From the NCBI GenBank assembly GCA_963747535.1, contig CAVVFX010000003.1, positions 372,001 to 436,000 on the forward strand: a stretch of DNA of 64,000 nucleotides. Reading direction: 5' to 3'. Both the position numbers and the translations under genes were made by a program. Origin of the DNA: CAVVFX01 sp963747535 (lineage in GTDB: Bacteria; Acidobacteriota; Terriglobia; Bryobacterales; Bryobacteraceae). Below are positions 26,006-35,901 of the stretch, piece after piece. The stretch's first letter is position 1. Every line of letters starts with the position of its first letter. Below the pieces are notes generated by a model, which saw nothing but the letters and a program-made list of their open reading frames with translations, made no database searches and had not been told where the DNA came from.

Positions 26006-26764
26006 CTATTTGGTTTGGGCGCCTTGCAACTCGTCGAGGCCACGGTGCGGGTAATGCGCTTCCCTCACATCGACACATTCTTTCGCAGCCGGAGTGGCCG
26101 GAACGTCGACCAGCAGGGTATTGGTCCTTAACCTGCCCGTCCAGGGTTCGCCAAAGCTCGTCCAGCGATCGGACATGGCAGCTTCGAGCGGCGAGGACAA
26201 AGGCTGATGATCCAGCTGCAACCTCACATACAGCCGGCGCCCGCGCAAATCCACTGACTGCCGGATCGATTTCTTATAGATCGGCAAGGTGATGTCCTCC
26301 ACCAGGTTCATCTCGCCACTGGCCGGAATGATCCTGAAAACGTCGTTGGCCGGGCTGACCGGACTCTGCGGACTGACGTCAGGTGGGAGATGCTCCATCG
26401 GCTTGAGTTTCGGGTCCGAAAGGCTCGCATTTGGGACCATCTTCATCAAGCCCGGCTTCAGCGCCGTGTACACGGTCACGTCGTGTTCGAGGGGCACGAT
26501 TAAGGGGCGAGTGCCGGCATCGTGATACGACACCTGGACTTTCAGCTGTAGCACCAGGGGAGGTACGGGCAAACGCTCGACCTCGAGAGCGTGAAAACGA
26601 GCGAAGCAATAGTTGGCCTCCACAATCTTAAACGTAGCAGCCAGCGGCGGAGTAGTTGCCGGCCGGATCTGGAGTTCAGTAGCCTCCGGTCCGCCGGCGG
26701 CGTACCCGGCGATCGTCATAACCAGGAAGGAGATCAGCATGGCGCGAAATAGAATTTTCAACAT
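26006..26764 (-). CDS. secreted protein of unknown function
   Basis: The start is the ATG at 26764 (MLKILFRAMLISFLVMTIAG), giving 252 residues with a good signal peptide. The frame stays open upstream to 26977, but that part is the dispersed repeat. The mature protein is probably beta-rich. It contains RPLIVPLEHDVTVYTALKPG, an IPASGEMNLVEDITLPIYKK segment and a late LLVDVPATPAAKECVDV. It is not recognised. It precedes the porin gene on the same strand and could be co-expressed. Confidence 0.65.
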   Translation of the reverse strand: MLKILFRAMLISFLVMTIAGYAAGGPEATELQIRPATTPPLAATFKIVEANYCFARFHALEVERLPVPPLVLQLKVQVSYHDAGTRPLIVPLEHDVTVYTALKPGLMKMVPNASLSDPKLKPMEHLPPDVSPQSPVSPANDVFRIIPASGEMNLVEDITLPIYKKSIRQSVDLRGRRLYVRLQLDHQPLSSPLEAAMSDRWTSFGEPWTGRLRTNTLLVDVPATPAAKECVDVREAHYPHRGLDELQGAQTK

Positions 26765-26799
26765 TTGGTTTCCGTGTTCCCTCTTTGCAATCCTTGTAC

Positions 26800-26950
26800 T
26801 GCTAATAGTCAAATTCTTCGCGGGTCGAGAAGAATTGTGGAGTAGGCCGTTGGCTTGCCGTAGGGCAGACCATCGTTTTTTGTGGTCTGCCCGGCTGCGG
26901 AGCAGCCGTTTTTGCGGCTTGCCTCTATACGGAGTAGGCCATTGGCCTGG
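26800..26950 (+). repeat. composite dispersed repeat, copy 6 (longest form)
   Basis: The order of modules is complete here. First comes the AATTCTTC/GAAGAATT inverted pair, then GTGGAGTAGGCC. The core hairpin at 26860-26908 (GGGCAGACCA/TGGTCTGCCC, then GGCTGC/GCAGCC) follows. A tail with CTATACGGAGTAGGCC closes it. This copy defines the full composite element of about 150 bp. Confidence 0.85.
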
Positions 26951-26988
26951 CACTTGGCCTGCGTCGACTTCTGCCACAGGCGGTCGGC

Positions 26989-27711
26989 TCAGAGTTCGAG
27001 CTTGCCCTGGTACACCATTTCTGCCGTATAGAAGTACTGCGCTACCACGACTCTGCTGATCTGCGCGGCAAATTCGATGCGCGTGTCCGCCAGTGAGAGT
27101 TTCGCGGAACGAGGAAAAAAGTAAATCACATTGGCCTTTTCGTCTCCCAGTTCGATCACGGAAACGCGTGAGGGCTTTATATCTTTCTTGCCTTCGATCT
27201 TGAGCATGGCGGTCCTCTTAAGCATCTGAGGCAGACCCTTCATGTCCGCCCGCGCCACTTTCAGTGGCACGTCGTAAACCGCAATAGCGTAATCCTCGCC
27301 ATCCAGTTCGGGCGCGCCAGGTTCGTTGGCTTTGATTTCCGCTGACCGGACGGGGAGCGCGCTTTCCCACCGGACGTCCATCTTGGGAATCGTCGGAGGC
27401 TTTTTCTTGGCCGGAGCGTTGATTCCCGTCATCAGGCTGACCGCACTGCCCATCAGGGACGGGTCGAAGCCCAGGCCGTCTCTCCCGCCGCCTTCCGCGT
27501 TCATGTCGCCGCCGTCGCGGCGTTGAGACGGGCTGAGGCCGGCAAGCACGCCAGTCGAGGCCTTCTTGACCCACGGTGAGTCAGTGAGGACCTGCAACGC
27601 GTCCTGTTGCGTCCAATCGGCAATGCCTTTGGTCATCCAGGCTGGATCCGCGGCCAAAAGCAAGGTGGTAGAAAGAAAAATTAGGGGGATGTTTCGGGTC
27701 ATAAACTTCAA
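26989..27711 (-). CDS. secreted protein of unknown function (Acidobacteria-type)
   Basis: The 240-residue protein has a signal peptide (MKFMTRNIPLIFLSTTLLLAA). The mature start AWMTKGIADWTQQDALQVLT leads into a linker rich in Gly/Asp. A beta-rich C-terminal part follows (YAIAVYDVPLKVARADMKGL, ANVIYFFPRSAKLSLAD). Similar proteins with a tryptophan-rich N-terminus and a short hydrophobic SPWVKKA segment are, as far as I recall, common in Acidobacteria, without known function. It precedes the 252-residue secreted protein on the same strand. Confidence 0.6.
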   Translation of the reverse strand: MKFMTRNIPLIFLSTTLLLAADPAWMTKGIADWTQQDALQVLTDSPWVKKASTGVLAGLSPSQRRDGGDMNAEGGGRDGLGFDPSLMGSAVSLMTGINAPAKKKPPTIPKMDVRWESALPVRSAEIKANEPGAPELDGEDYAIAVYDVPLKVARADMKGLPQMLKRTAMLKIEGKKDIKPSRVSVIELGDEKANVIYFFPRSAKLSLADTRIEFAAQISRVVVAQYFYTAEMVYQGKLEL

Positions 27712-27805
27712 ATACCTCTAGCACGGAAAAGCCTGGCAAAGCGCCATTGTGGACGCTCTGCCAGGTCTTGTCAACCGCTCCCCAGCGGGACGCGGCTGAC
27801 GGGTA

Positions 27806-29952
27806 TTACAGGTGCACCATCAGGGCGAAAATGATTCTCCGCTCCTGTTTGCGAAGGTCGGGACCCCAGCCGTCGATAAGAGCGCCCGGGTTGCCGTTGT
27901 TGCCGCCCGGAGGTGTCATACCGCCGGCCCCCGCGAAGTAGGGGACATTAGAGCCGCGCTGGGTGAACTCAACACGCCAGGTGACGAATTGAGTAGGCAT
28001 CCAGTCGAAGGTGGTCTGGAAATCGTAGGCGGCAAATTTGTCGCCCGGATTCTCCGTGAAGTAAGGCGTGCCCGTAATGGCGGTTGCGCCGTTGATCGGC
28101 GGCAACAGCACCAGATAACGGCCCGGGTTCGAAGCCCAGCCGCCGCCGACCGTCGCGCCGAATTTGTCGTGGTCGAACCAGAACCGCTGATAGAACATCG
28201 CGCCGATAAAGTTCTGCACCGGCGTACCATCCTTGCCGGTGTGAGCGCAGTTCACCGGGCCGCCCGAAGAATTGCCGTACTGAACCTGGTTGACGGGCAG
28301 TCCTTTGCCGGTCTCGCACCCGATATCGAAGGTGAGCGACATGGCCATGCGGTGCATGAGCTTGTTGGGATTTTCCCATTCCTTCCATTCCATGCTGTCG
28401 TCTTCGTGGAGGCGAGTGCGATGCGTGTTTTCGCGTGTCCTGGCCCAGTGCGTAAGTGTTCCAGACGAAGTCCAGGTTACCCGTCGGCCGCCAGAGAATC
28501 TGACCACCAATGCCGGGCTTGCCGTTGTACTTACCGTACGACTGCCAGCCGTTAATCAGCCAGGGCTCGATCTTCAGCTTGTTGGTCGGGAACCACTGGA
28601 TGCGGAAGCCGTTGAAGAACCACGGCGTGTTCGACGATACGTAGGACGGCTGATAAGCCCAGTTATCGAAGCTGTAGTAACTGAACAGTCCGATGATACG
28701 ACATGAAGATGCCGGCCTGAATGTTCAGCCCGTGCTGCACGTCCATGTGATAGCCGGCGTAGCCTTCTGAGATGTAGCGATAGGCGTCCGCCAAATCCCA
28801 TTGGCCGACGTTCGGGCTGGCGTCGTTGCGGGGCACCGCGGTCGCATCGTTGCCCATTTGGAACAGGATTCTGCCCTGCATGTGATCCCAGTGGAAGTCG
28901 CCGCCGATATTCAACTCCTGCAGCACCACTTCACCAGTGCGGGTACCTTCGGTGGTTCCGTCGAGAGTGTGATCGATCGGATGATTGTAGTCGTACATGT
29001 AGTTGGTATCCACGCGGAACTCACCGGAAAAGTACTTTCCGTCGAGAACCGAGTCGTGGTTGCGGGAAACCGCGTTCATCCAGGTGAAATCAGCGTAAGC
29101 GAATGGCGTCGCCAGGTCGACCGGGGGCGTAGCTGGAGCGGCCGGCGCCGGCGGAGCCGCGGGCGAACCCGTAGCCGGAGGAGCCTGGTCGGGACCTGCC
29201 GGGAAGTCGGCCCGAGCTAGTACGGTGCGGGGCTTGTCGGGTATAGTTGTCGGAGTATCGATGGAAGCCGTCAGGACCGGCTCGGAGTTGTCGGTCTTTT
29301 TCTTACCCACCAGCAAGTCGCGCCAGAAGGAATCCCTGCGGGTCATCGTGCTGAGGCTACTGGCGCTGGCATTGGTGGACGCGGCACTGGTTGAACTAGC
29401 CGAAGCTGCGGCTGGCGCAGTGGTTGCAACCGCAGTTGCCGCGACTGGCGTAATGGTTGCCGCGGAGGTCTTTGGTGTAATCGGGGGCGCTGTCGGAGTA
29501 CTTGCGGTTACTGGTGTGGCGGCTGCCACCGGAGTCGCCGTCGCTGGTGCAGCAAGTTTTGCCTGCTCGACCGGTTTCGCAGGAGCCGTCGTGGCGGCCT
29601 CCACTACCGGGGTATCCAGGTTAGGGGACAGGGCGAGCGCCAGGTCTGCAGTTGCAGCCTTGTCAGCAAGGACAGTGAGCGCGATCGCGGTTGCGCTGAA
29701 GCCTGGTGCTTCAGCTCCGATCATGTATTTTCCCGGCCGGAGGTTGCCGACCAGATAAGAGCCATCAGGCCCGGAGATCGCCGTCTTAATCGCACGACTT
29801 TCCAGGTTCATGATGGTGATTGCGGCGTGGGGTACTGCCTTTTTCGATTCATCCCTCACTGTTCCGGCAATGACTCCTGCCTGTGTTTGCGCCCGCATGC
29901 CGGAAACGACAGCGAGCAGCAAAAAGAAAACGGTGAATAGTGTGTTTCTCAT
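27806..29952 (-). pseudogene. OmpL-like porin with an N-terminal carboxypeptidase-regulatory domain, broken by two frameshifts
   Basis: From the ATG at 29952 (a GAGG ribosome-binding site precedes it) a signal peptide leads to a carboxypeptidase-regulatory domain (AGVIAGTVRDESKKAVPHAAI). A long Ala/Thr/Pro linker and a barrel follow. The barrel is the family of the porin at 24124-25713 (HMQGRILFQMGNDA). The frame breaks near 28690: removing one C in TCGTATCATCGG restores SYIGLFSYYSFDNWAYQPS. It breaks again near 28430, where one extra A in a run of four would restore the frame into NTHRTRLHEDDSMEW. The C-terminal part then reads to 27806. Both indels may be sequencing errors or true inactivation. 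Confidence 0.7.
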
Positions 29953-29976
29953 GCAAGACCTCATAGAGATATTGTT

Positions 29977-30094
29977 CGAGTCTAGAGTTGGCCTGCTGAG
30001 GATGTCATAATGCCCCCATTAATTTCGCCCTTATAACGTGATCATTCTTTGAATGGGTTGAATAGATTTATTTCATCAAAACATCATGAGTTCC
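29977..30094 (-). promoter_or_regulatory. conserved upstream region of porin gene 2
   Basis: The region holds the same two blocks as upstream of the first porin: TGCTGAGGATGTCATAATG (29994-30012) and TTTCATC...ACATCATGAGTT (30071-30092). They have almost the same spacing and distance from the gene. The bases between them have diverged. This suggests that the blocks themselves are selected. Confidence 0.5.
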
Positions 30095-30311
30095 GTGCCG
30101 ACCTCCTTGCGGCGAGGAGCGGCTACGCTTTTCCATATATCTGATTCCAAAAAGCTTATGGAATTCGGTTAAGCGGAGCCCCAGCAGCCGGGGAGGCCGG
30201 CTGGGATCAGGCCGGTTTCGGACTGGGAAACTTTTCGTCCAGGCTGCATGAGGAGGGTCGATGTAAGAGTTGTGCGAGATCGGGCCTGTCGTATAAAGGA
30301 CCCGTGAAGGC

Positions 30312-30344
30312 AAAAAATGCGTCGCCCTCAAAAAGGACGACGCA
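30312..30344 (-). terminator. intrinsic terminator of the large TonB-type gene
   Basis: On the minus strand a TGCGTCG/CGACGCA stem, extended by C/G pairs around a T-rich loop, is followed directly by six T. It lies about 170 bp after the stop of the 1159-residue barrel gene. This is the clearest rho-independent terminator seen in the window. Confidence 0.75.
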
Positions 30345-30413
30345 CTAAGTGGGGCAGCCAATCTTGACTGCAGCCGCCTTTCAGACGGCTTCCGCAATTT
30401 GGCCATTTCCGCC

Positions 30414-30460
30414 GGGGGGCGGACCATCGCTTTTTGTGGTCTGCCCGGCTGCGTAACGGC
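30414..30460 (+). repeat. dispersed two-hairpin repeat, copy 7
   Basis: GGGCGGACCA pairs with TGGTCTGCCC, with one wobble. The second hairpin is damaged (GGCTGCGTAACGGCC). The copy lies between the large barrel gene and its terminator. Confidence 0.8.
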
Positions 30461-30512
30461 CTTAGCCGCCTCTTTGGACGGCTTTCGCTGACACGACACC
30501 AGGCGAGCGGCC

Positions 30513-33500
30513 TTAAAAGGTCACTCGCATGGCAATCTGGACGTACCGGGCCGGGCGCGCAGTCGTCGGCAACAGGAATGCCGTATTCACCTGCTGAGCC
30601 AGCGTGTTGAACTGCGCGGTCGAGTTGATCGCACTGAACTGCGTATGGTTGAAAGTATTGTAGGTTTCGAGGCGCAGCATGAGTCTTGCCCGCTCCTTGA
30701 TCATGATTGTGCGATACAGCGACAGATCCCAGTTGTTGGTTCCGGGACCCGTCATGGTGTTTTGTCCCAGGTTGCCAAACTGTGGCGCCGTGCTGGTGGA
30801 CAACCATGGGCCCGCATTGGCAACGCTCGCCTGGCCGGCCGGTTCCGGCGCGGGACCGAAGCGCGACGCCAGCGGAGCTGTAGGATTAATGACCTCCATC
30901 CTGGCTCCTTCTGTGGGCGTGCCGGTCGGGGACGTGATGCCGGTGATCAGGCTGTACCCCGGAGTGAGCGGCGCTCCGGTCAGCATACGCGTAACGCCGG
31001 AAAGCTCCCAATTGTCCGCGACCCAGCCCAAAGGCCGGAACCCGGTCATCCTGCCAGGCTTGGGGAGATTGTAATAAAATGTCCCGGTAAACACGTTGGC
31101 GCGATTGAAGCCCGCCGGGCCGTAATTGCGCGAATGGATATTGAGAAACGGATCCACTCCGCTGCTGTACGAATCCGATACATCGAGAGCCTTGCTGTAG
31201 GTGTAATTAGCGCTCACGTTGATGCCGTGTGAGAGACGGTGCTGAGCCTGCAGCGTCAACGCATGGTAGTTCGAATTGCTTGCGAATTCGCGAAGATTGA
31301 TGGTGCCGTAGGCCGAATAAGGCTCCAGGAAACTGTTCGACAACACGCTGCTGTTCTGTGGATTCTTATTCTGCGGATTCAAATTCAGGAACTGGGAGCC
31401 CGGCGCAATGGGATTGATATTGCGTTGATCGAGCAGGTGGCGGCCAAGCGATCCGGTGTACCCCGCCGAGAAGAAATTCGATCCGATCCGCCGGTCAGCG
31501 CTCAGGTTGAAGTTGTAAACCTGCTGCTGGTGAGGAGCGGAAGACACCGAATAAGCCGTACCGGTCGGTGCGAGAAACGAGGAGGCGGCTGATGCCGCGA
31601 TGCCGGAGAGTGTGCCGTAGTAAGTCGTCGGTGAGTAAACCGCCGGCGGATTGCCGGACAGATTCATGACGGGGTTGCCCTCGATTCTGTCGTAGTAGAT
31701 CCCGCCGCCGCCGCGAATCGACGTCTTGCCGTCTTTGAACGGATCCCAGGCCCATCCGAATCGGGGACCCACCGCAATCGGGGCGGTCGAGAACAGGCCT
31801 GCCGGAACGCCGTTCTTTCCCCCGGTCAACATTCCGTCGGCCGGATTGCCGACTCCGGGAACAAACGCGCCAATCTGCCCCTGGCCATAAATTGTTTGGG
31901 TCAGGGGATCGATACCGACATTCTGTCCATTGATGACGGCCGGCCGGATCAGCACCGGCGCCGTAGCCGGGTTCCAGGCGGCGGGCGAGAAGGACGAGAT
32001 GTTCTGTTTCGCGTCATACTGCGGCGGATCGTGGTAGAAGCGAACGCCCCAGCTGATCGACAGATTGCTCTTCACTTTCCAATCGTCCTGCAGGAACCAT
32101 TCCGTGTTGGTGAAATAGTAATGCGACGTCGGCTCCTGGAGCGGTTCCGAATAACTGTCGTAATTTCCCATCAACGCATTGGCGTAAGAGCTGTTTGCGT
32201 CGTTGGGATTGTTCGTGTCGGTATTGAAGCTGAGCGTGCCCTGATTGGCAACCCCGGCGCTCTGGACCTTCTTGGTGTGTTCGTAATAGATCCCCATCTT
32301 GTAAACGTGGGTTCCCTTAACCTTGCTGATGTTGTCGGTGCCGCTCCAAATGGTGTTTTGGTTGAAGTACGGATTGGTGTTGGCGAGCGATGGATTAGCG
32401 TAGTTCTGGACGCTGCTGAAACTCATTTGCGGAATTATATTCAGCGGATTCAACGCGGGGTCGCGCGCCGGGATATTGATGCCCAGGTCCGTGCGGTTGA
32501 CCAGGTTCGGAAACTCCGGCCCGTAGTTCAGCGTGTTTTGGCTGACGGCAAACGAAGCTTCGTTAAACAGGGTCGGAGAAATCGTGTTGGTGGAGTGCAG
32601 CGTGGCGAGGCGACCGGGTTGGGAAAAGGCAATCGGGCTCATGACGAAGTTCGCATTTCCGGCTACCCATCCGGCGCTGCCGGAATTATAAGGCACGTTC
32701 TGGTGGTCGGCATTATTACTGAGGCTCAGATAGACCTGCCAGTTTTGCTTGGGATTGTAATCGACTCGGGCCGTCTCCGTGCGGCGGTTGTAAGGTTCGG
32801 AGGCTGCTACGTAGTAGTTCCAGTTGTACACCGTCGCATGATTCGGATCCACGAAATTGGGCAACGGGAACATATTGAGGATGTTCTGGCCGGTCGGGTC
32901 GATGCGCGAAGCCGGCACGATGTTCCCGGGAAACGCCTTCTTTCCGTTCTGGGGGTCCTCGACAGTGATCGGGCTGCCGTTCGTATTGTAAGATTTCGAG
33001 AAATTGCCCGTTCGCTCCAGTGCGGTGGGCACGGTCTTTTCGTTGACCGAGTAAGATACCACCTGATTCTGGAATTCCTGGTTGAAGAAGAAGAAGAGAT
33101 TCCTGTGGCCTCGATAAATTTTCGGCAGGACCACCGGACCGCCAATCATGTAACTGCCGATGTTATACCGGTACTCCTGCCGCGGCCGGCCCGCCTCGTT
33201 GGAGAAGTAGTTATTCGCATTCAGGTCTTCGTTACGGAAATAGTAAGCCACCTGTCCGTGCAACTGCGTGCTGCCGCCTTTGGTGATCACATTGATCGAG
33301 GACGGGTTCCGTCCGTTCTCCGCCGAATAGGCCGACATCAGTACTTTGACTTCGGCCACCGAATCCATCGACGGCATGCTATGCACGGTGGTATTCGAAC
33401 CGGTGTCGAGGTTCGTTACGCCGTCGATCGTCATGTTCTTGGAATCGTTGCGGCCACCCATGATGTAAATGTTGCTGATGCTGGTCGGGGAGGGTGAATC

Positions 33501-33992
33501 GCGCCCGTCACTGGTGTCGACTACTCCTGGCATCAGGCTGATGGCATCGAAGATGTCGCGGCCTCGCAGCGCGATCTCGTCCAGTTGCTCGCCGCTCAAA
33601 GTGCCGGCCCTTTCGCCGTTCGCTGTATTGACCGTGACTGCGTCGGCCGTGATCGTCACCGACTCCGATACCTGGCCGACTTGCAACTTGATCTGTCCCA
33701 TCATCCGTTGCTCATCGGCATTGATCAGGATTCCCGTCTCTTTATAAATCTTGAAGCCGGGCGCTTCGATCGCAATCGTGAAGGTTGCCGGCGTAAGATC
33801 CGGGTAGGAGAAGAATCCTTCGTGATTCGTGGTGACGGTTCGAACGAAGCCGTTTTCCTGGCCGGTCAACGTGACCTTCGCGCCTGGAATCACCGCGCCC
33901 GCTGAGTCCTGCACCGTTCCGGCCAGCGAGCATGAAATGTTTTGCGCCGGCAACAGAGCCGGCAGCATTAACGCAAGAAATAGTCGTTTCAC
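30513..33992 (-). CDS. large TonB-dependent-receptor-like outer-membrane protein with a carboxypeptidase-regulatory domain
   Basis: The start is the GTG at 33992 (VKRLFLALMLPALLPAQ), giving 1159 residues. The order is: signal peptide, carboxypeptidase-regulatory/SdrD-like domain (about 20-105, SLAGTVQDSAGAVIPGAKVT), plug domain (about 115-240, IALRGRDIFDAISLMPGVV) and a long barrel ending in an aromatic phenylalanine (QIAMRVTF). This is the common Acidobacteria oligosaccharide- or peptide-uptake receptor type. No SusD-like partner lies beside it. A good promoter is at 34027-34055. The open frame continues 97 codons upstream, but that part overlaps the promoter and the divergent gene, so it is not coding. 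Confidence 0.85.
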   Translation of the reverse strand: MKRLFLALMLPALLPAQNISCSLAGTVQDSAGAVIPGAKVTLTGQENGFVRTVTTNHEGFFSYPDLTPATFTIAIEAPGFKIYKETGILINADEQRMMGQIKLQVGQVSESVTITADAVTVNTANGERAGTLSGEQLDEIALRGRDIFDAISLMPGVVDTSDGRDSPSPTSISNIYIMGGRNDSKNMTIDGVTNLDTGSNTTVHSMPSMDSVAEVKVLMSAYSAENGRNPSSINVITKGGSTQLHGQVAYYFRNEDLNANNYFSNEAGRPRQEYRYNIGSYMIGGPVVLPKIYRGHRNLFFFFNQEFQNQVVSYSVNEKTVPTALERTGNFSKSYNTNGSPITVEDPQNGKKAFPGNIVPASRIDPTGQNILNMFPLPNFVDPNHATVYNWNYYVAASEPYNRRTETARVDYNPKQNWQVYLSLSNNADHQNVPYNSGSAGWVAGNANFVMSPIAFSQPGRLATLHSTNTISPTLFNEASFAVSQNTLNYGPEFPNLVNRTDLGINIPARDPALNPLNIIPQMSFSSVQNYANPSLANTNPYFNQNTIWSGTDNISKVKGTHVYKMGIYYEHTKKVQSAGVANQGTLSFNTDTNNPNDANSSYANALMGNYDSYSEPLQEPTSHYYFTNTEWFLQDDWKVKSNLSISWGVRFYHDPPQYDAKQNISSFSPAAWNPATAPVLIRPAVINGQNVGIDPLTQTIYGQGQIGAFVPGVGNPADGMLTGGKNGVPAGLFSTAPIAVGPRFGWAWDPFKDGKTSIRGGGGIYYDRIEGNPVMNLSGNPPAVYSPTTYYGTLSGIAASAASSFLAPTGTAYSVSSAPHQQQVYNFNLSADRRIGSNFFSAGYTGSLGRHLLDQRNINPIAPGSQFLNLNPQNKNPQNSSVLSNSFLEPYSAYGTINLREFASNSNYHALTLQAQHRLSHGINVSANYTYSKALDVSDSYSSGVDPFLNIHSRNYGPAGFNRANVFTGTFYYNLPKPGRMTGFRPLGWVADNWELSGVTRMLTGAPLTPGYSLITGITSPTGTPTEGARMEVINPTAPLASRFGPAPEPAGQASVANAGPWLSTSTAPQFGNLGQNTMTGPGTNNWDLSLYRTIMIKERARLMLRLETYNTFNHTQFSAINSTAQFNTLAQQVNTAFLLPTTARPARYVQIAMRVTF

Positions 33993-34026
33993 TTTTAACC
34001 CCACAGATAATGCTTGATGGCAAAGG

Positions 34027-34055
34027 ATTATTTCATACAAATCCTCGGAAGTCAA
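34027..34055 (-). promoter_or_regulatory. sigma-70-type promoter of the large TonB-type gene
   Basis: On the minus strand TTGACT (34050-34055) is followed after exactly 17 bp by AATAAT (34027-34032), about 35 bp before the GTG start. Five of six bases of the -10 box and five of six of the -35 box match consensus. Confidence 0.65.
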
Positions 34056-34135
34056 CATATGAGTTACGTATGTCACACGTAGCAGGGTCTCGCCCTCCGG
34101 AGCACTCGCACGCTGTACGATACTGAACGTTTGGA

Positions 34136-35878
34136 ATGATGCCAATCTTCCATTCGTTTCTTCCCATGCACAATCCGCTCGGGTTCGGCGCTGCGGATTA
34201 CGCCGAACTGGCGTTGGCGGCGTGCCTGGTGATTCTGTACATGGCGCGCCCGGTCGTAACGCCCTATCTTCGAAGGCTCGCATCTCAGACAGGCTGGTCG
34301 ATGCTGGTGCTCTTTATTCTCCCCATCGCACTCCGGCTGGCGCTCCTCCCGCACTTTCCCGTCCCGACGCCCGCCGGCTCCGACGACTTCAGTCATCTGC
34401 TGGTCGCCGACACCCTCGCCCATTTCCGCCTGGCAAATCCGTCCCACCCGCTGCACCAGTTTTTCGAAGCGATCTTCATCCTTCAGCAGCCGCACTACAG
34501 CTCGATGTATCCACCCGGACAAGGAATGCTGCTGGCGCTCGGCAATCTGCTCTTCGGAACGCCCTGGGCCGGAGTCCTGTTGGGCGGAGGAGCCTTCTGC
34601 GCCCTGTGTTATTGGATGCTCCGCGGCTGGGTTGATCCTCCCTGGGCATTCGCCGGCGGACTGCTGGCAGTATTTGAATTCGGTCCGCTCAACCAGTGGA
34701 TGAATACTTATTGGACCAGCGCCCTACCTGCGATCGCGGGCTGCCTCGTATTCGGAGCCCTCCCCCGATTGCGCAACGAACCTGACCCACGAAATTCCGT
34801 GCTGATGGGAGCGGCAGCCGGCGCAGGTCTGGCTCTGCATCTGATCACCAGGCCCTTCGAATCCCTGATGCTCACCGCGTCCGCGGCGCTTTTTCTGCCT
34901 CTGCTCCCCTGGCGAAACTGGCGGACACTGGTCCGTCCGGCCGCCGCCGCGATGCTGATGCTCCTGCCGGCTGTGATCCTGCTCCTCTTTGAGAACCGGG
35001 CCGTCACCGGGAACTGGACGACACTACCCTACGAACTGAGCCGCTACGAGTATGGGATCCCCGCCACATTCGTGATACAGCCGAATCCAGTCCCGCACCG
35101 GCAACTCACACCGGAGCAGGATTTGAATTACCGGGCGGAATCGGCGATCCACGGTGACCAGCCGGAGACCCTGCGAACTTACTTCGAGCGTCTCCTTTAT
35201 GGAATTCGCTATTACCGCTTCTTCGCGTTGCCGCCGTTGTATCTCGCGTTGCTCGCCTTTCTTGTCACTCTCCGCGAATGGCGTTACGCGTGGGTGCTGG
35301 CGGCAATAGCGATCTTCGTTCTCGCGTCCAATTTCTACCCATATTTCTACCCGCATTACGTCGGCGCGACCGCCTCGCTGTTCGTCCTGATGAGCGTCGT
35401 GGGACTCTTGGCCTGCCGTAGGGCAGACCATCGTTTTTTGTGGTCCGCCCGGCTGCGGAGCAGCCGCTTTTGTGGCTCGCCGCTATACGGAGTGAGCCGT
35501 CTGCTATTCCTTCTCTGTACAGCGCTATTTCTCTGTTGGTATGGCATCCGGCTCAGCGGCCAGGAGGAACTGTTCCCCGCGCTGGCGTACGACGAATGGG
35601 ACTTCGTCAACCATGGCGATCCAGAAGGACGCATCGCCATTAACGACGAACTCGCCCGGGCGCCTGGCAAGCAACTGGTCTTCGTGCACTATGCACCCCA
35701 ACATAAGTTTCACGAATGGATCCACAACGCCGCCGAGATCGATGCGGCCCGGGTGGTCTGGGCGCTCGACCTCGGAGAGCAGGAGAACCGGAAACTGATC
35801 GATTACTATCCCGATCGCCATGTCTGGATTGTCGAACCCGACGCGCAGCCTCCACGCCTGAAGACATTTGCCCGATAG
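34136..35878 (+). CDS. GT-C-type membrane glycosyltransferase-like protein with an in-frame repeat insertion
   Basis: The 580-residue protein has about ten hydrophobic helices. An early DD pair in TPAGSDDFSHLL lies in the first periplasmic loop, as in ArnT/PMT-like (GT39/GT83) enzymes, which use a lipid-linked sugar donor. A soluble C-terminal domain follows (from about 475, FVHYAPQHKFHEWIH). Residues about 428-455 are encoded by a copy of the dispersed repeat. It inserts an arginine-rich stretch, ADHRFLWSARLRSSRF, between two hydrophobic segments without breaking the frame. The ATG at 34166 is an alternative start. The substrate is unknown. Confidence 0.7.
   Translation: MMPIFHSFLPMHNPLGFGAADYAELALAACLVILYMARPVVTPYLRRLASQTGWSMLVLFILPIALRLALLPHFPVPTPAGSDDFSHLLVADTLAHFRLANPSHPLHQFFEAIFILQQPHYSSMYPPGQGMLLALGNLLFGTPWAGVLLGGGAFCALCYWMLRGWVDPPWAFAGGLLAVFEFGPLNQWMNTYWTSALPAIAGCLVFGALPRLRNEPDPRNSVLMGAAAGAGLALHLITRPFESLMLTASAALFLPLLPWRNWRTLVRPAAAAMLMLLPAVILLLFENRAVTGNWTTLPYELSRYEYGIPATFVIQPNPVPHRQLTPEQDLNYRAESAIHGDQPETLRTYFERLLYGIRYYRFFALPPLYLALLAFLVTLREWRYAWVLAAIAIFVLASNFYPYFYPHYVGATASLFVLMSVVGLLACRRADHRFLWSARLRSSRFCGSPLYGVSRLLFLLCTALFLCWYGIRLSGQEELFPALAYDEWDFVNHGDPEGRIAINDELARAPGKQLVFVHYAPQHKFHEWIHNAAEIDAARVVWALDLGEQENRKLIDYYPDRHVWIVEPDAQPPRLKTFAR
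35418..35499 (+). repeat. dispersed two-hairpin repeat, copy 8, inside a coding region
   Basis: The full core (GGGCAGACCA with TGGTCCGCCC, then GGCTGC/GCAGCC) and its tail (CGCTATACGGAGT) lie inside the membrane-protein gene. The inserted segment has no stop codon in the reading frame of the gene. The protein continues with normal hydrophobic helices afterwards. Confidence 0.9.
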
Positions 35879-35901
35879 AGAGGGCGTTAATCTAGTGAGA
35901 C

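Noticed and set aside
31896..33497. A long open frame of 533 codons on the plus strand
   Set aside because: It lies wholly antisense to the TonB-type barrel gene, whose protein is strongly family-like. The antisense product shows no family features.
33993..34283. Upstream extension of the TonB-type receptor by 97 codons
   Set aside because: It passes through the promoter and the divergent gene. The GTG at 33992 begins a normal signal peptide.
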